Shown here: positions 1-7,002 of the stretch, piece after piece
Layout of the letters: each line of letters opens with the position of its first letter
Numbering within the stretch: the stretch's first letter is position 1
Assembly (NCBI GenBank): GCA_040380145.1
Contig: JBEIJQ010000084.1
Coordinates: 1 to 13,408 of the forward strand
Origin: JBEIJQ01 sp040380145
GTDB lineage: Bacteria; Bacteroidota; Bacteroidia; Chitinophagales; Saprospiraceae
Reading direction: 5' to 3'
DNA: 13,408 bases
Made by a program: the position numbers and the translations under genes
Notes under the pieces: generated by a model
Told to the model about the DNA's origin: nothing
Databases searched by the model: none
The model's input: the letters and a program-made list of their open reading frames with translations, nothing else

Positions 1-1515
1 GACGCGGGCGGCTGCACGGCCTCCGCCACGGTCACGGTGGACGATCCCACGCCGATCGTCCTGGCCATCACGGGCATCCAACCCACCTCCTGCTTCAACA
101 CCGCCGACGGCTCTGCCACGGTGGTCGCCTCGGGCGGCACGCCCGGTTATGTTTTCCAATGGGGCAACGGCGAGACCACGGCCACGGCCGTGCAACTGCC
201 CGCCGGCACCACCTCGGTACTCGTGGGCGACGCGCTCGGCTGTTCCGCCACGATCACGGCCACGGTCGCCGAACCCACGCCTGTATCGTTCAACCTCGTC
301 AACGTGACGGCCCCCGATTGCAACGGCACGGCCTCCGGCACCGCCCGGGTGACGGGCACGGGCGGCACCGCTCCCTACACCTACCAATGGGATGTGGCCG
401 CGGGCTTCCAGACCTCTCCTTTTGCCCAAAACCTGTCCAGCGGGCCCTACTCCGTGACGGTGACCGACTTCAACGGCTGCACGGGCAGCGGCACCATCTT
501 GGTACCCGCCACTTCAGACCTTGCGGTGTGGCTCGAACAGACCTTCCCGATCCTCTGCTTCGGCGACAGCACCGGGGCCGTGGAGGCCAATCCCTCCGGC
601 GGCACGCCGCCCTACACCTACGAATGGTCCACGGGGGCAGACAGCCTCTCGGCGACGCTCGACAGCCTCGTGGCCGGCGCTTATGCCGTCACGGTGACCG
701 ACGACGGCGGCTGCACGGCCAGCGATTCGCTGGTGCTCGATGAACCGGCCGAACTGGTGCTCGCGGTCGAGACCGACTCGGTCAACTGCAACGGCGGCAA
801 CGACGGGGCCCTGATCCTGTCGGCCACGGGCGGCCGATTGCCCTATGTGTTCAGCCGCGACAGCATCAATTGGCAGACGGGAAGCGTTTTCCCGGGCTTG
901 GAGGCCGACAGTTTCCGCCTGTACGTGCGCGACGATTATTACTGCATAGACACGGCGGACGCGGAGATCTTCGAACCGGACTCCTTCCTCGTGACGGTGA
1001 CGCCGCTGTCTGACACCATCGAGTTCGGCGAAACGGTACAGATCACCGCCTCGGCCAACCACCCCGCCGAATGGCAGTGGTCGAACGACACGACCCTGAC
1101 CTGCGGCGATTGCCCCGATCCGGAAGCCGAGCCATCGCTGACCACGGTCTATCAGCTGTTGGCCACGGATCCCAACGGCTGCGAAGTGGAGGAAAATGTC
1201 CTGGTGATCGTCACCTTCCCGCGCCGCGTGTATGTGGCCAACCTGTTCACGCCCAACAACGACGGCGCCAACGACCTTTTCCTCGTGCAAGGGGGCGAGG
1301 GCGTGGCCGAGGTGCGAAATTTCCGGGTGTTCGACCGCTGGGGCGAACTGGTGTTCGAGGCCGCGAACGTGATGCCCAACGACCCGCTGGGCGGCTGGGA
1401 CGGCACCTTCAAGGGCAAGGCGATGAACACAGCCGTTTTCGTCTGGTACGCCGAGGTGGAATTCACCGACGGCTTCGTGCAGACCATCAAGGGAGATGTG
1501 ACGTTGGTGCGTTGA
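1..1515 (+). CDS. SprB-repeat surface protein with type B T9SS/gliding C-terminal domain (5' end outside window)
   Basis: The frame is open from base 1, so the N-terminus lies upstream; the GTG at 37 is only an internal codon. The visible 504 codons hold the tail of one SprB-type repeat (1-48), four further repeats (about 49-978), a PKD/Ig-like segment (about 979-1218) and a C-terminal domain (about 1231-1515). The repeats show the usual pattern: Cys-x-Gly early, GGTxPYxYxW in the middle, and AGxYxVTVTDxxGC at the end. The C-terminal domain carries FTPNNDGANDLF, FDRWGELVFE, GGWDGTFKG and a final KGDVTLVR, which match the type B (gliding-motility C-terminal) sorting domain of Bacteroidota. Known family members are exported by Sec and then by the type IX secretion system, and act as adhesins or matrix proteins. 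PorP/SprF-like partner genes often sit beside such proteins, but none follows here. The exact ligand is unknown. Confidence 0.92.
   Translation, partial: DAGGCTASATVTVDDPTPIVLAITGIQPTSCFNTADGSATVVASGGTPGYVFQWGNGETTATAVQLPAGTTSVLVGDALGCSATITATVAEPTPVSFNLVNVTAPDCNGTASGTARVTGTGGTAPYTYQWDVAAGFQTSPFAQNLSSGPYSVTVTDFNGCTGSGTILVPATSDLAVWLEQTFPILCFGDSTGAVEANPSGGTPPYTYEWSTGADSLSATLDSLVAGAYAVTVTDDGGCTASDSLVLDEPAELVLAVETDSVNCNGGNDGALILSATGGRLPYVFSRDSINWQTGSVFPGLEADSFRLYVRDDYYCIDTADAEIFEPDSFLVTVTPLSDTIEFGETVQITASANHPAEWQWSNDTTLTCGDCPDPEAEPSLTTVYQLLATDPNGCEVEENVLVIVTFPRRVYVANLFTPNNDGANDLFLVQGGEGVAEVRNFRVFDRWGELVFEAANVMPNDPLGGWDGTFKGKAMNTAVFVWYAEVEFTDGFVQTIKGDVTLVR
49..978 (+). repeat. Four tandem SprB-like repeat units within the surface protein
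   Basis: Units lie at about 49-276, 277-513, 514-747 and 748-978, each 76-79 codons. A fifth, truncated unit ends near 48. Units 2 and 3 are the most alike, sharing the GG-T-x-PYTY-x-W core at about 361-391 and 598-630 and the VTVTD core near 454 and 688. Unit 4 is divergent: it has GGRLPYVF in place of the PYTY core, and its ending is degraded. The repeats are aligned by eye only. Confidence 0.8.
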
Positions 1516-1539
1516 TTTGATCGACCGTACCAGAAAAAC

Positions 1540-1569
1540 GGGCCCTCCGATTTGGAGGGCCCTTTTTTT
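1540..1569. terminator. Strong bidirectional intrinsic terminator
   Basis: A perfect 9-bp stem (GGGCCCTCC at 1540-1548 pairing with 1554-1562) encloses a 5-nt loop and is followed by seven T (1563-1569). On the other strand the same stem is followed by five T (complement of the A-run at 1534-1538, one base from the stem). It lies 25 bases after the stop of the SprB-repeat gene and about 75 bases beyond the stop of the convergent peptidase gene, so it can end both transcripts. Confidence 0.92.
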
Positions 1570-1642
1570 ACGGAAAAATGCACTTTGGTTCTGCCTGAAA
1601 GAAACAAGATTGATCCCACCGAGATATTGCTCAGTATTACCC

Positions 1643-2488
1643 CTACCCATTCCCTGGCTTCCTGACCACCGGGAGGCTTTCCCAATCCACCAGGCAGCAA
1701 GCGTGCGCCAGTTTCACCAAGTGGTCGAGGTCTTGGGTTTCATGGTGCGTATGGGCTCCTGCATACCCCACCGATACGTTCGTGCATTCCGGAAAAACAT
1801 TCATAAAGGCCCTCGAATCGGTCGAAACCCCTTTGTCGTCTTTGCGGTATCCAAAACCTGGAAAAGCCAAGTTGAGCTGGTCGCAAAGCACCTGGGCAAA
1901 TTCGTCGGAACAGCAGCGGGTGCCCGGCGCATCGTTGACCGGATCTTTTTGATGGGTGATGACGGAGTCGGTGCCCATTCTGTCGAAGGAAACCACTTTT
2001 TTCACCGGACCAAAAATTTCATGTCGAGCGGCAAGGCGTCTGGAGCCGGCCAGCCCAACTTCTTCTCCGATGAAAAACGCATAGATGCCTGGCACGGATC
2101 GATACATCATGTACAGCATCACCGTCACCCCAGCCTTGTCGTCCGCACCGAGGAGCGATTTGCCGTCCGTTGACAGGATCCCTCCAGTGGGCAGGAGATC
2201 GAAATTGATCATGGAGGAACCGCCGATGTTGTCGATGTCCACCGGTTCGCCGTTGTGCAGATGCTGCACGGTGACCACTTCGGGGTCCTTCTTTTTGTCG
2301 CGATAAGTATCCAAGTGAGAAGTGAACATCACCTCGGGATTCTCTCCTATGACACCGATCAGGTTGCCGCCCACACGGGCCAGCTGAACGGGTTCGGCCA
2401 GATCATCCATCAGATCATAGATGTCCACCTCGGTGCCGTGGGGATAGGTACGCGAAGTGAGTTGCAGAAAGGCGTGGATGATGTCCAT
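1643..2488 (-). CDS. Clan MH (M20/M28/M42-like) zinc exopeptidase, longer paralogue
   Basis: This 281-aa protein has the ordered ligand motifs of clan MH di-zinc exopeptidases: SHLDT (H58, D60), GADDKAG (bridging D116), FFIGEE (catalytic E142, ligand E143), VSFD (D169) and AHTHHE (ligand H246). The family hydrolyses peptides or N-acylated amino acids; the substrate here cannot be read from sequence. No signal peptide is visible, so it is probably cytoplasmic. ATG at 2488 is chosen because its N-terminus (MDIIHAFLQLTSRTYPHGTE) aligns with the start of the neighbouring paralogue. A longer open frame to 2683 runs back into that gene. Compared with the paralogue it has about 27 extra residues between HLDT and GADD (roughly residues 62-105). 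It follows the paralogue by 46 bases on the same strand, so the two are probably co-transcribed. No Shine-Dalgarno sequence is seen. Confidence 0.85.
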   Translation of the reverse strand: MDIIHAFLQLTSRTYPHGTEVDIYDLMDDLAEPVQLARVGGNLIGVIGENPEVMFTSHLDTYRDKKKDPEVVTVQHLHNGEPVDIDNIGGSSMINFDLLPTGGILSTDGKSLLGADDKAGVTVMLYMMYRSVPGIYAFFIGEEVGLAGSRRLAARHEIFGPVKKVVSFDRMGTDSVITHQKDPVNDAPGTRCCSDEFAQVLCDQLNLAFPGFGYRKDDKGVSTDSRAFMNVFPECTNVSVGYAGAHTHHETQDLDHLVKLAHACCLVDWESLPVVRKPGNG

Positions 2489-2534
2489 GAAGAAATTGTT
2501 TGTGTGTTCGGAATGGGGCGCAAAGATAGCCCGC

Positions 2535-3278
2535 TCAATCACAATATTCCGTACGGTCGGGATCCCGAGCGACGGGAAGTTCCGACCACCGGACCTTGCA
2601 ACAGGCTTCGGCCAGTTTTTGCAGGTGCCCGATGTCCAAGCGCTCGGAGGTGGAGTGCTCGAATTCGTATCCGACGGATACATTGGTGCATTCTGGGTAG
2701 ATGTCTATGAAGGACATGGAGTCCGTGAACAACCCGTTCCGATCGGGTGCGTACAGGAAAGTGGGTTCCGCGAGGTTGAGTTCCACCGAAAGGGCATTCG
2801 CGAATTCGTCCGAGCAGCAGCGGACGCCGCTCTGGAATGTGATGACGGCCCCTGTTTTGCGTCGGTCGAAAGAGACCACTTTCCTCAAATGCGGCAACGG
2901 CCGACGACGATGTTGGGCCGCCAGATTGCCGGAGCCTACGCAACCGATTTCTTCTCCGATGAAAAAGTAATACAGCCCGGGCACATCGTTTTGGATCATG
3001 TGCAACATGACCGTCACCCCGGCTTTGTCGTCGGCCCCCAAAATGGTTCTTCCGTCGGTGAAAACAAATCCGTCACGGATCACGTGCCGAACATCTTCCT
3101 GGATGAACGAACAGGTGTCCAAGTGAGCGGTGAACATGACATCGCTCTCCCCTATTTGCAAAAAATAATTGCCGAACTCGTCCTGTTCGACATCGTCCGG
3201 CAAAAAGGGCCGCAATTGGTGCTCGGTTCCGTGGGGGTAAGTTTGTCGAGTAAGGTTGAGAAATGTTTCCAATATCAT
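2535..3278 (-). CDS. Clan MH (M20/M28/M42-like) zinc exopeptidase, short paralogue
   Basis: This 247-aa protein is a clear paralogue of the next gene downstream. It has AHLDT (H52, D54), GADDKAG (D83), FFIGEE (E109, E110), VSFDR (D138) and, near the end, EHSTSE (H208), so the full clan MH metal and catalytic set is present. Shared blocks with the other copy include YPHGTE, GADDKAGVTVML, FFIGEE, CCSDEFA and PECTNVSVGY. There is room for only about 15 residues between SFDR and CCSDEFA, so the extra lid or dimerisation domain of most M20 enzymes seems absent and this is close to a bare catalytic domain. No signal peptide is seen. ATG at 3278 begins MILETFLNLTRQTYPHGTE, matching the paralogue. 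It is the first gene of a two-gene unit. Exact MEROPS family and substrate are not determined. Confidence 0.85.
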   Translation of the reverse strand: MILETFLNLTRQTYPHGTEHQLRPFLPDDVEQDEFGNYFLQIGESDVMFTAHLDTCSFIQEDVRHVIRDGFVFTDGRTILGADDKAGVTVMLHMIQNDVPGLYYFFIGEEIGCVGSGNLAAQHRRRPLPHLRKVVSFDRRKTGAVITFQSGVRCCSDEFANALSVELNLAEPTFLYAPDRNGLFTDSMSFIDIYPECTNVSVGYEFEHSTSERLDIGHLQKLAEACCKVRWSELPVARDPDRTEYCD

Positions 3279-3587
3279 GGGCGGGTGTGTTTTATTTGGT
3301 AAAGGAAAAATCAGGAACGCTTTTCGAGGATTGGAGGTTCCTTTGATAGTTCGGCGAATGGAGTGAATTTCATTGCATAGAGGAAGTTTTTTTTACAAAA
3401 ATCTTATTTTCAATTATATACATCATAAAAAACGCCTCTTTTTTTCCATTTACAGTCTTCTTTTCAAAAATCTTCTTTTTTTTCGAAAAAAATCATCCTC
3501 CCCAAAAGCCGATCCAAGGCGATAGCCCTTGGCTTGGCAACTGCCGCCGCCGGAGATTGGCTCTACAATTCATCTGCCCAAATGGAA
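3279..3587. other. AT-rich intergenic region upstream of the peptidase pair
   Basis: These 309 bases lie between the 5' end of the short peptidase gene and the 3' end of the FAD oxidoreductase gene, both on the minus strand. I see no convincing gene. The stretch 3380-3495 is far richer in A and T than the flanking genes and has several runs of T and A. It contains a T8-CG-A7 palindrome at 3476-3492. A weak hairpin (CCAAGG 3514-3519 with CCTTGG 3527-3532) may help end the oxidoreductase transcript, but it lacks an adjacent T-run. A promoter for the peptidase genes should be here; the only candidate is a poor TATAATTG on the minus strand near 3412-3419 without a clear partner box. Confidence 0.6.
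3473..3494. repeat. T8-CG-A7 palindromic element, copy 1
   Basis: The 22-bp string TTC-T8-CG-A7-TC occurs here and again, identically, at 12139-12160. The centre (3477-3492) is a perfect palindrome, T7-CG-A7. It sits 195 bases upstream of the short peptidase ATG (minus strand) and about 95 bases past the stop of the oxidoreductase gene. Function is unknown; a bent-DNA or protein-binding site is conceivable. Confidence 0.6.
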
Positions 3588-4631
3588 TTACCCTCCAAAA
3601 AGCCTTTGGGCCAATTCATTTGCGAAATAAGGCCCCAATGTGGCCCCTTTGGTCCCCAGTCCGTTCAGTGCGTACAGACCGGGACGGTTCGGGTGCTCGC
3701 CCCAATAGGGGCGGCGGTTGGCAGTGGTCGGGCGGATGGCGGCCCGGTGCTCCAACACGTGGAACGGAACCCGGAGCATGTCTCGCAGGGCATTCTCCAT
3801 TTCGATTCGGCGCGAAGGTGTGGGCAGGTCGTCGGAAAACTTTTGTTCGTAGTTGCTGCCCACCCAGAACAGATCGTCGCCGAGCGGTACCAAGAAAATG
3901 TCGTGCTTGACGACCGTTTCCCGCAGCGCCGCACCGGGGATCCGAACGATCAGCACCTCGCCCTTGGATGGTCGAAAAGGAATCTCGTTGCCGAACCATG
4001 GATTGCCTGCACCTTTGACTCCCTCACAGAAAACGATCGGACAGGGAAGATTCTCCGGATCGATCTCCCCGTAGGAAAACGCCGATTCCCGCATCAGTCC
4101 CAGTCCGCGCAAGTGTTCGCGGTAAGCGGCCACCAGCCTGCCCAAATCGCATTTTCCACCGCCGGTCAAGCGCAGATAAGCGGGGGCTTCGCGCACCGTT
4201 TGCCCAAACGATTCTGTGGGCCCCTCCGCATCCAAGAACGGTTTCAGCTCAGGGTCGCCCGCCCGAGCAAACCAATCGTTTTCGGATTGCACATCGGGCA
4301 GGGCCCGCAAGACCGGCCACGGAAAATAAAAGCGCTCGCCGAGCCGCTCCTCGATGCGTCGGTAGGTTTGCCGGGCAAAAGGAAAAAGGTCGGCAGCCAT
4401 CCAAGTCAGGGCAAAATGACGGCCGGTGACGGGATTCATGATCCCAGCGGCCAAGCGAGAGGCCGACTTTGGGTCGCCGTCGTCTATGACCAGGGGACGA
4501 AAACCGCGCTCCAGCGCAAAGTGGGCCAACAAAGTCCCGGCAATGCCCTGGCCTACGATCCAGATGTCCGGTTCGCCATTGGAGTTCGGTGCGATTCGTT
4601 TGTTGCTCAAAGCCTCCAAAAACAAGTACAA
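3588..4631 (-). CDS. DAO-family FAD-dependent oxidoreductase, TTG start
   Basis: The protein (347 aa from the proposed start) opens with a Rossmann dinucleotide fold: IWIVGQGIAG (GxGxxG at G27, G29, G32), then an acidic end of beta-2 at LVIDDGD (D50/D51). The SASRLAAGIMNP segment (56-67) and the C-terminal NGLGTKGATLGP segment resemble the flavin-contacting parts of DadA, glycine-oxidase and MnmC C-terminal-type enzymes. Such enzymes oxidise a C-N bond of an amino acid or secondary amine using FAD; the substrate here is unknown. No ATG or GTG lies between the upstream in-frame stop (4668-4670) and the GxGxxG motif, so TTG at 4631 is the best start. It falls 4 nt after the nuclease stop, which suggests translational coupling. 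Alternative TTG codons at 4625, 4619 or 4610 cannot be excluded. It is the last gene of the four-gene unit and lacks a signal peptide. Confidence 0.85.
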   Translation of the reverse strand: MYLFLEALSNKRIAPNSNGEPDIWIVGQGIAGTLLAHFALERGFRPLVIDDGDPKSASRLAAGIMNPVTGRHFALTWMAADLFPFARQTYRRIEERLGERFYFPWPVLRALPDVQSENDWFARAGDPELKPFLDAEGPTESFGQTVREAPAYLRLTGGGKCDLGRLVAAYREHLRGLGLMRESAFSYGEIDPENLPCPIVFCEGVKGAGNPWFGNEIPFRPSKGEVLIVRIPGAALRETVVKHDIFLVPLGDDLFWVGSNYEQKFSDDLPTPSRRIEMENALRDMLRVPFHVLEHRAAIRPTTANRRPYWGEHPNRPGLYALNGLGTKGATLGPYFANELAQRLFGG

Positions 4632-4635
4632 ATGT

Positions 4636-5664
4636 TCAATCGCCGTAGCGGCTCCACAATTGGGTGTTCACCTTGCCCTCCAGCACGGATTCTTGCTCTT
4701 TGGACAAAGAGGGGAAAAAATCGATGCCGGTGAGCCTTTCCACCTCATCGATGGACACCGCGAAACTGCTGAGCGAGCGATGGCTCGAAGCATTGGGGAG
4801 TATGAACGCTATGCCTTTGTGCTCTTTGCCCGTCACATCCAGCAGCACTTTGTAATAACTGTTGGGTACGGAAACTTTGTTGCGGCGGCCGATGGATCCG
4901 TTCGTATTGTTTTTCAAAATCGGCCCGGTGACCACATACAGGTGACCGAAAGCCCGGGCATAATCGCGAACCTGTTCCTCCAGTTCTTTCCAGATGCCGC
5001 GGTTGAACCCGGGCTCCTGGGGGCTCATGTTGCTCATGAAAAAACTTTCGGACATGGCCGTGTGGTTGAAGGCCATATCGGCGGCGGGGGCCAAGTGGCC
5101 ACGATCGTAACCGGATCTTTTGTAATCGTCCGGATCGGCACTGCCCGTGCGCACCGATGGATCTGAGCGGAAGTTGTCGTCGCGTTCCTCGTGGCTGCCG
5201 GATAGTCGCGCCTTGGTCAATTCGTAGGCCACCCACTCGGCCTGTTCGTATGCATCCACGTAAGATAGGCTGTAATACGAGTGCCGAACCAACTGTTTGC
5301 CGAGGGAAAGCGTGGGCAAATAATCGTTGAAGCGAATGTCTCCATTGGCCGCAGCGGTCTGGTTGCCAGCCTTTGGAGCAGCGGGAACGTTGTTTTGTTC
5401 CTTTTCGGGCTTTTCGACCTTACCGGGGGATTCTGCCGGCTTTTTGGGGTTCTTTTTGTCGGTCGGGGCTTCCCGATCGGGATTTTCCGGGGCGGCGGCA
5501 TCGGTTTCGTCCGGATTTTCCGCGGCGTCCGTTTGTTCGGTCTGCGCGCCGTCGGAATGACGGCTCAGCGGCATGTTGGAAATCGAATTCAGCAGGGCCA
5601 GGAACAACAGCCCGACGATGAAGGCTATGACAACCTTGCCGAAAAGAGAACCTTGTCTGCTCAT
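4636..5664 (-). CDS. Membrane-anchored DNA/RNA non-specific endonuclease (NucA/EndoG-like, beta-beta-alpha-metal)
   Basis: The 342-aa protein has one N-terminal hydrophobic segment (about residues 9-29, KVVIAFIVGLLFLALL), then a low-complexity linker rich in Pro, Glu, Asp, Lys and Ala (about 35-108), then the nuclease domain. The diagnostic DRGHLAPAAD motif is present with the putative catalytic His at 190, and the metal-binding Asn is likely N221 in GFNRGIW. Family members cut single- and double-stranded DNA and RNA with Mg2+ or a similar metal. The topology suggests anchoring in the inner membrane with the enzyme in the periplasm. ATG at 5664 is chosen over a TTG at 5697 because it overlaps the upstream flippase stop as ATGA (5661-5664), a coupling arrangement, and puts the hydrophobic anchor close to the N-terminus. 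No immunity or inhibitor gene is evident beside it. Roles could include nutrient scavenging from extracellular DNA or control of matrix DNA. Confidence 0.9.
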   Translation of the reverse strand: MSRQGSLFGKVVIAFIVGLLFLALLNSISNMPLSRHSDGAQTEQTDAAENPDETDAAAPENPDREAPTDKKNPKKPAESPGKVEKPEKEQNNVPAAPKAGNQTAAANGDIRFNDYLPTLSLGKQLVRHSYYSLSYVDAYEQAEWVAYELTKARLSGSHEERDDNFRSDPSVRTGSADPDDYKRSGYDRGHLAPAADMAFNHTAMSESFFMSNMSPQEPGFNRGIWKELEEQVRDYARAFGHLYVVTGPILKNNTNGSIGRRNKVSVPNSYYKVLLDVTGKEHKGIAFILPNASSHRSLSSFAVSIDEVERLTGIDFFPSLSKEQESVLEGKVNTQLWSRYGD

Positions 5665-6983
5665 TTTTTGAAGATTTTGTTTGAGATTTGAAGCCAATCA
5701 GATCTTTGGGGCAACAAAATAGTACGCCATGAAAGCCCGGTGGTATGATGGAATTTCCACACAACATACAGCGAATTGGCCATGTATGCAACCGCCGATG
5801 CGGCGGCGGCGCCGTATGCCCCGTATATGGGGATCCACCAGAGATCGAAAACCAATGTGAAAACCAAAGCTATCAACCCGGCGTGCAGGTTGATATCGAC
5901 CCGGTTGTTGCCCGCAAAAAAACCGCTGTACACCGTGCTCAGGCTTCTCGGCACCAGACCGATGTAGATGATCATCAGCTGGTAAGCCGCCGAAACGAAC
6001 AGCTCTCCGTACAGCAGACGCACCACGAAAGGCAACAAAGGAATAGACAACAAGGCCAACGACAAACTCGCCCAAAGAGAAAACCTGCCCAAAGTGGCCA
6101 CTTGTGCAGGAGTCGGTTTGTTATCGGCCGAAGCCGTATGGGCAAACAAAACCATGGAGATCGAGCTGGGCAGCTGCCTGAACATCTGTCCGAGACCGAA
6201 AGCATTGGAGTAGGGACCCAGGGTCTCGCTGTCGCTGTAATGTTTGACTATCCAAAAATCCAGGCGATAATTGAAAAATTGGACCAGATCACTGGAAGTG
6301 CCCAAGATTCCCCATCGAAAAAGCGCGCGTATGGACTCTCTGGAGAGCAATCTGGATGAAAAACGAACGGCCACTTTTCCATACAGCAGGAAACAGGCAA
6401 AAAACAAGTTGAAAAGCAACAGAAGGGAGTGCACCACCAAAACCTCGTCCAGACCGATGGGCCACCGAAAATACTGTTGGCCCAGTATCAGCGCGAGGTA
6501 AACAGCCACCGAAACGAGCGCATTGATAAAATTGGCCAAATTGAACTCTTTGAAATGTTTGTAGGCGTGCAAAATGCCCAGCACATAACTGATGGCCAGT
6601 TGGGAAAACATGCCGATACAGAGCAAAAGGACCCGAATCAAGGGATTGGTCGTGCCCAAAACCCCGAACATGTCGATGCCCAGCCCCCAACCGCCCAACA
6701 GGACTGCTGCGTACAGGGCAGTGCCCGCCAAAACCTGAACTGCGACCGTGGTGAGCGTTTCTCCCTGATCGAATTTTTTGCCGGCCAAATAATATCGGAT
6801 GGCCTGGTGCGTACCGAATGCAAAGAAAAGCACCGTGAACTCCAAAGTGGAGGTGAACAAGGCGAATTCCCCTTTGCCGCCGGGCCCCAACAACCTCGTC
6901 GTCACCACCGAATACAGAACGCCGAGAAAAATCAGCGAAATGTTCGTGTTGAATGTCAGGAATATGTTTTTGGAAATCGACAA
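5661..6983 (-). CDS. Polysaccharide flippase, Wzx/MOP superfamily, TTG start
   Basis: This 440-aa integral membrane protein has about 12 hydrophobic segments. Its N-terminus, with RLLGPGGKGEFALF at about residues 30-43, is typical of Wzx/RfbX-type members of the MOP exporter superfamily (usual length 400-500 aa, 12-14 segments). Such proteins move lipid-linked oligosaccharides across the inner membrane for O-antigen, capsule or exopolysaccharide assembly. No ATG precedes the first membrane segment; TTG at 6983 is the only usual start after the upstream stop and lies 19 nt from the end of the glycosyltransferase gene. Its own stop overlaps the nuclease start by 4 nt. The adjacent GT-C glycosyltransferase fits a glycan-export role. 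No Wzy polymerase or soluble glycosyltransferase is visible in the window, so the cargo is not known. Confidence 0.88.
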   Translation of the reverse strand: MSISKNIFLTFNTNISLIFLGVLYSVVTTRLLGPGGKGEFALFTSTLEFTVLFFAFGTHQAIRYYLAGKKFDQGETLTTVAVQVLAGTALYAAVLLGGWGLGIDMFGVLGTTNPLIRVLLLCIGMFSQLAISYVLGILHAYKHFKEFNLANFINALVSVAVYLALILGQQYFRWPIGLDEVLVVHSLLLLFNLFFACFLLYGKVAVRFSSRLLSRESIRALFRWGILGTSSDLVQFFNYRLDFWIVKHYSDSETLGPYSNAFGLGQMFRQLPSSISMVLFAHTASADNKPTPAQVATLGRFSLWASLSLALLSIPLLPFVVRLLYGELFVSAAYQLMIIYIGLVPRSLSTVYSGFFAGNNRVDINLHAGLIALVFTLVFDLWWIPIYGAYGAAAASAVAYMANSLYVVWKFHHTTGLSWRTILLPQRSDWLQISNKIFKK

Positions 6984-7002
6984 GCCGAAATGATTTGCAA
7001 AA

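Noticed and set aside
514..1650. A 378-codon open frame on the minus strand opposite the SprB-repeat gene
   Set aside because: It is His/Arg/Gly-rich with no domain, lies opposite a gene with clear repeats and sorting domain, and crosses the strong terminator.
2457..3302. A 281-codon plus-strand open frame opposite the short peptidase
   Set aside because: It has no motif, and the minus-strand frame carries the full set of peptidase metal ligands conserved with its paralogue.
3312..3342. Inverted repeat AGGAAC ... GTTCCT upstream of the short peptidase gene
   Set aside because: A 6-bp repeat with a 19-nt gap is expected by chance in a region of this length, and no second copy supports an operator.
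3514..3532. Hairpin CCAAGG/CCTTGG after the oxidoreductase gene as a terminator
   Set aside because: The stem is short and the nearest T-run on the minus strand starts about 20 nt later, so it is not a typical intrinsic terminator.
3534..4733. A 399-codon open frame on the plus strand opposite the FAD oxidoreductase
   Set aside because: It lacks recognisable motifs and is a byproduct of GC-rich codon use in the minus-strand gene, which has an intact Rossmann motif. Its presence downstream of the T8-CG-A7 element was considered, but no promoter is seen.
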